From: Ceratothoa steindachneri | Lineage: Eukaryota; Arthropoda; Malacostraca; Isopoda; Cymothoidae | Assembly (NCBI GenBank): GCA_963969495.1 | Contig: OZ018323.1 | Span: 76,534,583 to 76,598,582 of the forward strand | Reading direction: 5' to 3' | DNA: 64,000 bases | Shown: positions 46,640 through 57,663 of the stretch, piece by piece | Position numbering within the stretch: position 1 is the first letter of the stretch | Layout of the letters: every line of letters begins with the position of its first letter | Notes under the pieces: generated by a model | The model's database searches: none | What the model saw: only the letters and a program-made list of their open reading frames with translations | Told to the model about the DNA's origin: nothing | Position numbers and translations under genes: made by a program

Positions 46640-48320
46640 GCGCTGCAATGACTTTTACACATTGGGGTTTCGGTGTGGGGTGGGTGTGTGAGATTGGGAT
46701 GTTTGTTTTGTGAGTGTTGTATAGGTAGAAGATTTGGCAGTTTTGGTAGTCTGGACAGGCGTGTTTCTTTTCCTATCGGTACTGGGAGTGGGTGTGGGTT
46801 TGTCGTGTGAGTAGGTGTGGGTACGGAGGGAAGTGTTGCGGTTGTTGCTTTGTTAATGGGAGCAGGGGTTAGGTTGAGGGTGGGGGGCATAGGAGCTGAA
46901 GCAGGCAGAGCGGGGGAAGAAGGGGAGGAGGTGGGGGCCACATCGGATGGTGAGGTAGAAGTTGGGACAGGTTGAAGCTAGAATGGGAGTGGGGACAGTA
47001 AGGCAGAGGATGGAGAGTAGGTAAGGATAGTGGGGAGGCTGCGCTGGGTCTGGGAGGAAGGATGGGGTAGGTGGACAGGGGTGGGTAAGGTGCGGTGTGG
47101 ATGAGTTGGATTGGTATGTTTATTGGTGTGGGAAAGAGGGCTGGTCTGGTGTTTTTGTGATCATGTATGGTAACAAATATTGACTGCGGGAAGACGATAC
47201 GCCCGAGTCCGTTTGCGTCGAAGAACTGGTTCAGGAGAGCGGTGTAGGCGCGAGGATTTCCTCCAGACCAGTTCTGTGCCATTCGTGAAAGCACGGTAGC
47301 CAGGTTCACCTTGGAGTCTGTCAGCTGTGTACTTGTGGGTTGGGGTAAAGTTGGTATGTTTACATAGGGTATGTGTGTGTGTGTGTGGAGGAAATGTTGA
47401 TATATGTGTGGGTGGTGTGTGTTCAGTTAGTATGTGCGTGTTTACGGGCGCATTGTGTGTAAGTCCGGGTTGTGTGTGTACTCGTAATGTGTGATTGTGT
47501 TCAGGGTGTGTGTGTTTGTACACAGTAGGTTTGAGTGTAGGGCTCTCTCCGTTGCTCCGTAAGTGGCAGCGAAGGAACTCATGAGGGGTGGGTGGAGATC
47601 GAGCAGGCAGAGTGTGTGGCGAAGGGGTGTATTGTGGCCTGCGCATCTCTGAAATGGCCATAGCTCGCTTTTCTGCGATGTACGGGCATTTCAGATTCAC
47701 CGCGGCGTGATTGCCACCGCAGGTGATGCATAGGAGTGTTGTGCTGATGCAAGTACTGTGAAAGTGGCCTTCCTACTGCATTTCGAGCAGACCTGTTCTG
47801 TTAGACATGTGTTAGTTGTGTGCCCCACCTTGTAGCAGCGGAGGCATTGCTGGGGGCGTATGTTGAGTTGTTGTTCGATTGTGTGAACATGTGTTAGTGT
47901 ACCAAGGACTTTGATGCCCTGGTTTATTAGTTTGTCTACGTTGGTTTCATCTAAGACTGGTAAGACCGTCCATTGTCTGGTGCGGTTATAGTGTAGTTCT
48001 CTAATCAACTCAGTGCCGTACTCAGATCTGAGTTCAGTAAGGAGGTCTTCGTCGGTGAATTTTAGCGATAGTGGGTTGGTGCGGCGTATCCGTACCTGGT
48101 GTCTGCGTGTGATTGCGTCTCGCAGCAGCGTGTGATGTTGGTTTTCTGTCAGTGCTGTTTGTGCATTTGTGTGAAACTTCAAGGCGTCATGATGTGGGTA
48201 TGTTCATAATATTTGTGATTGTGGTGTCAACTATGTTAGAGAGTCTGAGTGTTTCCGGTATTGGTAGTGTCCATGTTTTGTTTTCAGTGTTTATGAGACG
48301 GAGAGTGATCTCGTTACTCA
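46640..48320 (-). pseudogene. LINE C ORF1 (gag-like with zinc knuckles), dead
   Basis: The largest frame (47697-48182) gives QTALTENQHHTLLRDAI, RTNPLSLKFTDEDLLTEL, VLPVLDETNVDKLINQGIKV, then CLRCYKVGHTTNTC (a CCHC zinc knuckle) and VCSKCS. The next frame (47161-47700) starts with LKCPYIAEKRAMAISEMR, the normal continuation of LINE ORF1 after the knuckles. Later frames are proline, threonine and histidine rich. ORF1 lies just upstream of ORF2 on the same strand, so the two belong to one element. Frameshifts occur near 47700 and 47300. Confidence 0.75.
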
Positions 48321-48535
48321 TGGTCTGAATTATATGTGTGATGAGTGTGTTGAGGATAAGTCTTTTCTTAACTTTTCTTGACTGAGACTCCGCGCCCCAC
48401 CAATAACCGCCCCATGAACATAACTCGTGATGTGATGATCAATGATATGAAGTGTGGACCTGGAAGGGATCCTCAGAGCGTGTAAAAACATGGCGTACTC
48501 CAATTGGGGATGCCGCCCCCTCTATTGGTTTTTGG

Positions 48536-48718
48536 TTATTTTTCGGTTACATCCGGCATAGCACAGAGACGGTAGCGTCTCCATCTGTGATCTTGGCTGG
48601 TACCGCAGGGTAAGGTGTTAACCCTTCCCACTTTCGTAACCGAGTCCCAGCTCAGGTTGTTCCTTCCTTTGGGTTCCGCAGTGGGATAATCGTCAAACCG
48701 CGTTTCCTTAAAGTTCAC
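48536..48718 (-). pseudogene. LINE ORF1 N-terminal-like fragment
   Basis: A 60-codon frame begins MNFKETRFDDYPTAEPKG. The DNA and peptide around RFDDYPTAE resemble the start of the charged LINE A fragment near 43300-43250. It may be the leader of LINE C or a remnant of a separate related LINE. No domain is recognised beyond this similarity. Confidence 0.35.
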
Positions 48719-48724
48719 AATTAT

Positions 48725-49384
48725 GCCCTTTCTAAGTAGAATGGCATACTTGTGACGGAACTATGTGTGTGAGTCACGTTCACGAAGCAAAATCGCAGCA
48801 AGGCAGAGTGTGTGTGTTGGAGGGGGGGGGGGAGCAAATCATAACAGTATCGGCTATAGGCGTTCTCACTGGCTTTCCAATTCGCTTGCTTCTTATCCGA
48901 GGCAAAGGGTTAAGCAAGATGAGCGGTTTAGACGATGTTGACTCCCCGATGTCTCACAGACGGATGAAATGAGTTTTTTTTAAGGGGAGAAAAAGTAAGG
49001 CTCATGGCCCTCCTCCCTTCTGTTCCCCTCCCACGATCGGGAGGGTGGGGATGGACAGAAGAGGAGGAGGCCCGTGGCCGACTTGCTTCCGGAGAAATTT
49101 CCCACATTTCTGACTTTCAGTTCAAGTGAACCGATAGGAAAGTGCTTAGTGGGAAGTCCGGAGCAATATTTAGAAGAGGGTTAATAGGGGGAGACGGAAA
49201 ATTTTGAGTTAAAAGAGGACAGAATAGTGAGGAGGTAGATTGAGCAACCTAGGTAGTCAAAAGTGAAAAGGGAATATTAATGCCCGAAGGGCAAGGGGGA
49301 CCTGCTGATTAACGTGGATTCCAAACTACCGTCCTGCATTTCCTAATCATTCTTTCTTCCTTTCTCACACTTTTAGTACCTATG
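48725..49384. other. Unannotated spacer
   Basis: No gene is recognised. It includes a G run near 48822. The last eight bases (ttcctcat, 49385-49392, just beyond this stretch) are the left target duplication of the next hAT. Confidence 0.4.
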
Positions 49385-49392
49385 TTCCTCAT

Positions 49393-50940
49393 CAGAGATG
49401 GGTGTTGCGGCAACGAGTTGCGACTTTTCGCAAAGTCGAAAGTCGCAATCGTTTTGAAAAAGTCGGGCTAAGCAAAGTCGCACCGCCAATTTTCCGCGAC
49501 TTTGAACAGGAACAAAGACGACTTTTTTGAACGAAATTTCCGAGGCTGTTTTAAGCCAGTTTTAAAGCCCGATTTGGCTAAAAATGTCAAATTTGAGTTG
49601 GTAACAGCTAACTTTATTTTATCTGATTTTTAACTTTCCTTTTACGATAAATTAAATTCTTCACATTATATGAGACTGACGTTACATGAAACTACCTAAA
49701 CGTACCCCAAAACAGTTTGTCACTCTGAATTTTATTATAAATTAGTAAAATTACATACACTTTTCAGCCGTGAATCAAGTTTTAAACCTGTCTTGTCAGT
49801 TAAAAATGTTCGAGAACGTGTTATGCCTTCTGGCGTTCATCGTGCGAATTAATCTCATTTTCTCGTATTTTAATATGTGCTTCTACTTTTCTTGTGGCTA
49901 AGACGAAAAAATTACTGTGAAGTGTAAGAAGTAAGTAAAATCTAACATGCCTAAAATTAAACAATATAAGTAAAAATTGGACTATAGTACGTAGACTAGG
50001 CCTTGGTTCTAAATTTAAAGATCATATTGATATATCCTATTAAACTCACGTGGTTTTATCTTTCTTTAAATCCATTAGGCCACCCTATGAACTTAGTAAA
50101 TTTAGATTGTTTAGTAACTTAAACCGGTAAAGGTTAAGAGTGATGTCCTTCTTCGATCTGAATCTCTATACCCTAGAGAGCATTGTCCCTGACAAGATGG
50201 AGGAGATCAGGGACACGATCACCAGGGAGCTAGGTGCCGTCATCAAGCCCAGGGAGGAGGAGCAGCAGCAGCGTCAGCCTGGCCAGCCAGAAGTGGAGGA
50301 ACCCCAGGACTTGGGCACCCGCCTCTTCAAAAAGTTGTTTGCTAGAGGCCCGGCCAACCAGCAGCAAGATGTGAGAGAGGTTCTGAGGAAGTCCATGGAG
50401 GAGTGGGTGCCCTCTAAAGGCGAGTTAGCCTGGTCCCTCTTCCCCTACCAGCACAGGGAGGTGTGGGTGGACTTATTCATTAAGTACAATACCCCCCTCA
50501 CCAGCTCTGCAGCTGTGGAGAGGCTATTCAGCACTGCCGGGGACGTCATCAGGGCCAAGAGGTCCTTCCTGGATGAGGTCAACTTTGAGGAGCTTGTGTT
50601 CCTCAAAGGGAACATGGCCCTTCTGGAGGAGAAGATGGGTCAGGAGGACATGGAGGAGGAGGAGGATGACCTGTAGATATTAATTTAGGCTGTGTTTTGA
50701 CTAAAAAAAATTAAAAAATAATAAATATGTGTTTTTCTGCGTTATAAAAGCATGTTTCTGTTATCGCGCTAAAGTTTTCTTTGTAATTTAGCGGAGTCGC
50801 AGTGGGGAAGGGAGAAAAAATAGAGTCGCGGAGTCGCAGTGGGGAAGGGAGAAAAAATAGAGTCGCAAAGTCGCAGTGGAACCAGATCCGGCGGCAAATC
50901 AAAGTCGCACCCGAAAAAATTAAAGTCGCGTCCAGCTATC
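49393..50940 (+). mobile_element. hAT deletion derivative, 1.5 kb, with subterminal AAAGTCGC repeats
   Basis: The element is flanked by ttcctcat (49385-49392) and ttccttat (50941-50948), an 8-bp duplication with one mismatch. The ends read cagagatgggtg and, on the minus strand, gatagctggacg, a weak inverted repeat (8 of 12). Both ends carry several copies of aaagtcgc and its variants in direct and inverted orientation (49425-49510 and 50790-50930), including a direct 41-bp duplication around ggggaagggagaaaaaatag. Such subterminal motifs are usual transposase binding sites in hATs. Confidence 0.75.
50140..50676 (+). CDS. hAT transposase C-terminal dimerisation domain, intact 178-codon ORF
   Basis: The uninterrupted frame starts with ATG at 50140 (a second ATG follows directly). 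Residues 20-65 are charged and glutamine-rich (EEEQQQRQ). Residues 100-165 form the hAT C-terminal dimerisation domain: VWVDLFIKYNTPLTSSAAVE, then RLFSTAGDVIRAKRSFLDE, then ELVFLKGNMAL. It ends in an acidic tail. The N-terminal zinc finger and catalytic domain are missing, so it cannot be a complete transposase. Codons are GC-rich compared with the AT-rich flanks. The family domain mediates transposase dimerisation. The intact frame could reflect a young deletion copy; domestication is possible but unsupported. Confidence 0.75.
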   Translation: MMSFFDLNLYTLESIVPDKMEEIRDTITRELGAVIKPREEEQQQRQPGQPEVEEPQDLGTRLFKKLFARGPANQQQDVREVLRKSMEEWVPSKGELAWSLFPYQHREVWVDLFIKYNTPLTSSAAVERLFSTAGDVIRAKRSFLDEVNFEELVFLKGNMALLEEKMGQEDMEEEEDDL

Positions 50941-50948
50941 TTCCTTAT

Positions 50949-51770
50949 ACAGTAGCGTGAGGACCGCTTAATCTCTGTTTCCCTTTTCTCTTCCTCTTTT
51001 ATTCGTGTGTTTATTGTAGCATTCATGACGTTGTGAGTTATTTTAGCTCTGAGCTTTGCTTATGTATTGTTATGTTACTTGTTTGTTTTTTTTTCTTTCC
51101 TTACTTTGTTTCTCTTCTGTAATGTGGTCTCCTGTCTGTTACTTTCTTGAATCTTCTTTTTTGTATTCCTTTTCGGTTGCGTTTCCTTTCCACTACTCTT
51201 GTTGTCATCACTTATTTCACTATTTCACTTTAGTTTGTTGTTTTACTTAATTTTCATTTTATTTTAATTTTTTATTGAGTTAATTTCACTCTAGTTTACT
51301 TATTTCACTTTGTTCACCTGTTTTGCTGTTAACTTTCACTTCACTATCCTTTTTGCTAAACCTTTTGATACTATAGTTCACTTATTACACTTTTAGTTCA
51401 ATTTGTTCGTTTTATTTCTCTTTATACTTGTGATCTTCTGCGGTTGTTTTCTTTGTCTGTGTTTCTTCTTATTTTAGTTGTTTAGATTCGGTTGTCTTAT
51501 TAGGATATCATTCCAGTGGCTTGGTTTGTTAACTTTGTTGGATGGGTTTATATATAGTTATGTAAATATCCTTGTCGTTGTGGTTGTTCCTTCTCTCCTT
51601 TTGAATTTACTACTTAAGTAAGCATGGGGACCTCTTCAATTCTCAGCTGTTGTCTGCCGCAGGCGAATCGAATGTTAAAGGGGAGTCCAGCTCTGGTATG
51701 CGTGTGCTCTGCAAATATTGGAGGTAGTCCGTCTATCCTGAGAAAGGTTTTTAGGGGGTATTTATTCCTC
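50949..51770. other. Unannotated T-rich stretch
   Basis: No gene is recognised. The sequence is T-rich with repeated ttcacttta and tttcacttt phrases at 51210-51400. Confidence 0.4.
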
Positions 51771-51779
51771 CTAGCTTTT

Positions 51780-52800
51780 AAGGGAAACAGGGCAATCAGT
51801 CAGGTGGAATTTTTAGAACACTTCTAATGTTCGATTCCAACTTGTAGCCTGAGTATTCAGAGTTGACCTTTCTTCGTTGATTACGATGGCTTCTAAGATT
51901 TTCAGTCTAGATTTATTTCCCTTTTTTCTTTTTATTGAGGTATTTTTTAATTAATATATCCCTTGTTAGGCTGGTCTTCTTATGTATCCTCTGCATATGA
52001 TTTTTTGGCGCTGCGTATTGAAGATGCATGGTTAAACTACTCGAAAGAGGTGGTGGTTGTCATACCAACATATTTCGAGTTATTATGAAGCTTGCAATCT
52101 TCATGCGGGCAGTTAAGCTCATAACCTATGTTGGTATACTTCAGTTTTGAGGAGATTTGGAAGATGTTATTTTTCTTGAGATTGTTTTATAATATATGAT
52201 AAGCTGAATTTGGTTTGTTTGAATTTGATGCTACGGTTAAAAATCTCCTTGATGTTTTTTTTTCCTCTACTTTGTAGTCCGATGACATTTGATTTCTATA
52301 AAACAGTTTGATGTTATTTTTTATTTCCCGGTTGCTTCTGTTTTATCTGCCACTTGGAATGGCATTCTTAAAAATGATTGAAGTTGTTTTATGATGCTGT
52401 TCGGGAAACCGTTGTTTACGAGGGTTTGTTTGACGTGGGAGATCTCTTGATGGAATAGTTCCCACGGCGTGTAATCGGCGTATATATGAGCCGATTACAC
52501 TTTTTTTGTATCTTTGGGGACATTCACCATCTGCGTTGACGCATCTTCCTATGTCTGTACCTTTTCTGCATAATTTTGTGATGTGTTTTCCATTAATAAT
52601 TTGTACCTCAACCTCCAGAAAAGGAAGTTAATTGTCTGCGCTCTTTTCATAAGTGAATTTTAACACGGATTTCTCCTCGAATTGCTGCTTGATGTTTTTT
52701 AGATGTTCTTCATTTTGGACGTTTCTGTAGATGCCGTCTACGTATCTTCAGTACGTGTGTTATGTTACTTATTTTCGATTTTGTCTAATAAGTTCTCTGG
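51780..52800 (-). pseudogene. Second PLE copy (PLE-2), RT C-terminus plus endonuclease, dead
   Basis: Minus-strand DNA parallels PLE-1 at 36150-37200. Pieces of the same protein can be read: FEEKSVLKFTYEKSADN, LPFLEVEV, GKHITKLCRKGTDIG, CVNADGECPQRYKKSVIG, then the linker and, near the end, SRLKILEAIVINEERSTLNT and QATSWNRTLEVF with a stop. Many stops and indels interrupt it. Only the part downstream of the RT YVDD region is present. It has no close (TA)n tract at its 3' side. Confidence 0.75.
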
Positions 52801-52804
52801 CTTA

Positions 52805-52880
52805 GACCTTTGCCGATTACTATATGGGACAACTCGAAGAGATTTTATTAGACAAAATCGAAAATAAGCCACACACAAGT
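52805..52880 (+). pseudogene. Inverted PLE RT scrap abutting PLE-2
   Basis: The plus strand reads ADYYMGQLEEILLDKIENKP, which matches NYYMGQLEKRLLDIMEDKP of PLE-1. The neighbouring PLE-2 on the minus strand repeats the LLDKIENK part, so ttattttcgattttgtctaa at 52770 and its reverse complement at 52846-52867 form an inverted repeat. This marks a head-to-head joint of two PLE pieces. Confidence 0.65.
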
Positions 52881-53060
52881 TCATTAGACAAAAGAAAATA
52901 AGGAAGATGATACACCAGCGATGTGGAAGGGGATATTGATGATGTCTGAGGGGTTAGCGTAATGGCCGGAAAAGCGAAGATCGCTTGTGTATTATCTTTC
53001 TTGATTTCCTATTGGTTAATGAACATCTGCAGTATCACGTGCTATTGTGATTTACCTTCC

Positions 53061-53139
<79 letters not shown>
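53061..53139. repeat. (TA)n tract
   Basis: About 79 bases of TA with a single C interruption near its start. Confidence 0.95.
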
Positions 53140-53142
<3 letters not shown>

Positions 53143-54299
53143 CTTTCATGAACGCGAAAGAATGAGGAAATGAATCCAGCAAACCGCAAGAAACAGAAAA
53201 ACAGGATAATATTTCTTCGGAAATGTTATTTCCTAATATTATTTTCCAATACATAAAGCCATTATTTGCTCTGACGTCAAAAGCCTCGGGAGGGAAAGTT
53301 ACATTGCACCAATTCAAGAAATACATATTACTAATGATGATGTTAATTTAACTACGATTCAGAAGGTTAGGGATAGTAGGTTATTTAAGCATATTTAGTT
53401 TTAAGCGTTTAAAAAATTGATTCCGACCAGTTACATTCCCTTTTGTCTCGAGTTTTCAAATTTCTCGTTAAATCTAATTCAGCCTAACTCACGCACCGTT
53501 CATAAACATGTTCTTTTCGGATTAGGCCGTTTATGTGATAAAAATCAATTACAGTTCCGAAACGACCATAAAATTCACGCGAGAATGCAGGTACAATTAT
53601 TTCACAACCATCACAAAGAACAGTCATTTTGAACTAAAGGCTATGCCACGGCGTGTCACGAGAATATCCTTTTTGTTTCGTTCGTTTCCACCGGAACAAG
53701 AGGGAAAGTCACTCCGATGACCTGCGGCGTTTTGGGATGAGATAATAAATGGTTATTCCATTAATGGGCTCCCATGGTTCAAATCACTTACAAGTGCCTT
53801 TGAATGGCTAATAAAGGCTTCTGCCACGAGATGGCGCCACCCAGCGCCATATCCGATGGCATATTTGAAATCTCCAGGGTGAATAACCCTATGTCCCATG
53901 GTCATATAGGTCATTTCATGGCTCAAAATGGGTACAATTGAACTTTACTCCTTTTGAAAAAAAAAAGCGACGCCTTGATCTGGCGCTGCGCCGCAGGTGT
54001 TAAAAATGAACAACTTACAAAAAACACAACTAAACCAACCCCCCAAAATTAACCTAACCTAAAAACAAACTGATAAGAACTAATCTACCTAAAGCCACAC
54101 CTGACCTATTCTTTTGGTGGTTCAAAAAATGCTATCAATGACAAAATGGCTGTCAATCTATTTTTCGTCATAACATGATAATTAGAAATTTGCGCGCCTT
54201 AATTATTTTAAATAGAGATATTCATAACAAAGCGCCTTCCATTGCATTGGAATTGTTCATCTGTATAATCACCTTAATTTCAAACCAGTTTGAACGTTC
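53140..54299. other. Unannotated stretch
   Basis: No gene is recognised in about 1.2 kb. Frames are at most 94 codons and the longest is extended by the (TA)n tract. Confidence 0.4.
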
Positions 54300-54780
54300 C
54301 ACATTATCTATTCTTCTCAAAAAATCTAAAAATTTCATCTCATACGTCTAATTTCTAAGTTGAAAAGGCTGAACTTTTACCACTCTTTCATTATCTTTTC
54401 TAGTAAGTGGTGACCGAACTTGTGCACAGTACTCTAGCTTGGGTCTTATTAAGGCGTTACACGTGCTTGAAATTATCGTCTAGTTTTTGCATTGCTGTGA
54501 AGATTTAAGATCGCTGGCCACATAAATGCCGAGGTCTTTTTCCTTTTCTGTGACTGGTATTGTTCTGTCAAGTAACTTTTATTCGGTTATGGGATTATTA
54601 TTGTGAATGTGAATTATTATGCATTTTTGTATATTGAATGGTAAATCCCCCTGTAGGGATCAACTAGCTACCTGATCAATATCATTTTGAAAATCGTTGA
54701 TATCCTCTTCACTAATTATACCCTTGCACAGCTTAGAGTCGTCAGCAAATTTTGAGATTTGGGGCATCAAACGAATGTCC
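54300..54780 (-). pseudogene. CR1-like LINE reverse transcriptase fragment, dead
   Basis: Minus-strand reading: SKFADDSKLCKGI (FADD catalytic box), DINDFQNDIDQVAS, then after a stop SLQGDLPFNIQKC, IIHIHNNNPITE, then EKEKDLGIYVASDLKSSQQC and ALIRPKLEYCAQVRSPLT, and further QPFQLRN. These are classical CR1/Jockey-type motifs (FADDTKL, LQxD, FNxxKC, EKDLGVxxSxDLKxSxQC, RPxLEYxxQxWSP). Several stops and shifts are visible. The 5' side is cut off at the (TA)n tract at 54799. Confidence 0.8.
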
Positions 54781-54796
54781 ATATCGTTTGCCTAAA

Positions 54797-54798
<2 letters not shown>

Positions 54799-54883
<85 letters not shown>
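54799..54883. repeat. (TA)n tract
   Basis: About 85 bases of pure TA truncating the CR1-like fragment. Confidence 0.95.
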
Positions 54884-54886
<3 letters not shown>

Positions 54887-55420
54887 AGAGAGAAATATAG
54901 ACAGACACATAGATTGAGTGTAGGAAACTGCGGAACCATGATCGATCTCTTTCCGGGGGTCACCAAAAGACAGATTCCTCTCCCTTTAGGTCATTTCTCT
55001 CTTTCTACAAACTCCGTCCTTCCTCAGAGACCTCCCTCCCCATTTGGAGACCCACCCCCTTCTCCCTCGCTCCAGACACCTTCCCTTCCACTCGCCGAAA
55101 GGGGAACGAGACGAGCGTAGTCATGACAACAGTCGGAAGCTCAATTGAGTCCGCTTAGCTGGTGCGAAATCGTGACATCCGCAGGGGCCCCAGCGCTCTC
55201 CTTCCCTCGCCCTTGATGCCAGCACCCATGGACGAGGGCAAAAGTAATTAATCAGAAATAGAAATAGGCACAGATAACAACAATTGTGACTGGGGTAGGA
55301 AATTGTGACTTAGAATGTCCCCCTAGAATTAAAGCGAGGGTCAGGAAATATATTTTTATTTTCCCTTAAGGGAAATAAAATAATATAAAATAAAGCGAAT
55401 CAATTTCATTACAATCTCCC

Positions 55421-55422
<2 letters not shown>
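54884..55422. other. Unannotated spacer
   Basis: No gene is recognised between two (TA)n tracts. It includes a C-rich segment at 55020-55090. Confidence 0.4.

Positions 55423-55489
<67 letters not shown>
55423..55489. repeat. (TA)n tract
   Basis: About 67 bases of pure TA. Confidence 0.95.
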
Positions 55490-55491
<2 letters not shown>

Positions 55492-55772
55492 TTGAACCCG
55501 CTGATATAATAGACGCACATGAGCGTCAAGGGCAGGAAGTGCAATGGTAGTAGTAAGCGAAAAGAAAGTGCGAAGTTAGGGTAAGTGAAATATGGGGAGC
55601 GTATACAGTCCGAGAAGTCTGAAGAGGAGACAACTAGGGGCAGCGGGAATAGGAAGAAGCGCAACTCTCAATAACCCATTAACACTAAAGGAAATGAAGG
55701 CAGATGCAACCTGCGTGGCTCTGGTTTCAAGAGGGCACTCACTGCTCACGCCCAGATGTCAGGATAAATATA
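55490..55772. other. Short spacer between microsatellites
   Basis: No gene or motif is recognised. Confidence 0.4.
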
Positions 55773-55797
55773 TGGATAGATAGATGGATAGATAGAT

Positions 55798-55861
<64 letters not shown>
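55773..55861. repeat. (GATA)n passing into (TA)n
   Basis: Tgga/taga units at 55773-55800 grade directly into pure TA to 55861, a compound microsatellite. Confidence 0.95.
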
Positions 55862-57655
<1,794 letters not shown>

Positions 57656-57663
57656 CCTGGAAA

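Noticed and set aside
46869..47700. Proline/histidine/threonine-rich frames as a mucin-like host gene
   Set aside because: The start continues the LINE ORF1 after its zinc knuckles, and the bias comes from TG-rich DNA on the other strand.
50140..50676. Domesticated host gene derived from a hAT transposase
   Set aside because: The frame sits inside recognisable element ends with a near-complete target duplication, so a young deletion copy is simpler; no evidence of host function is visible.
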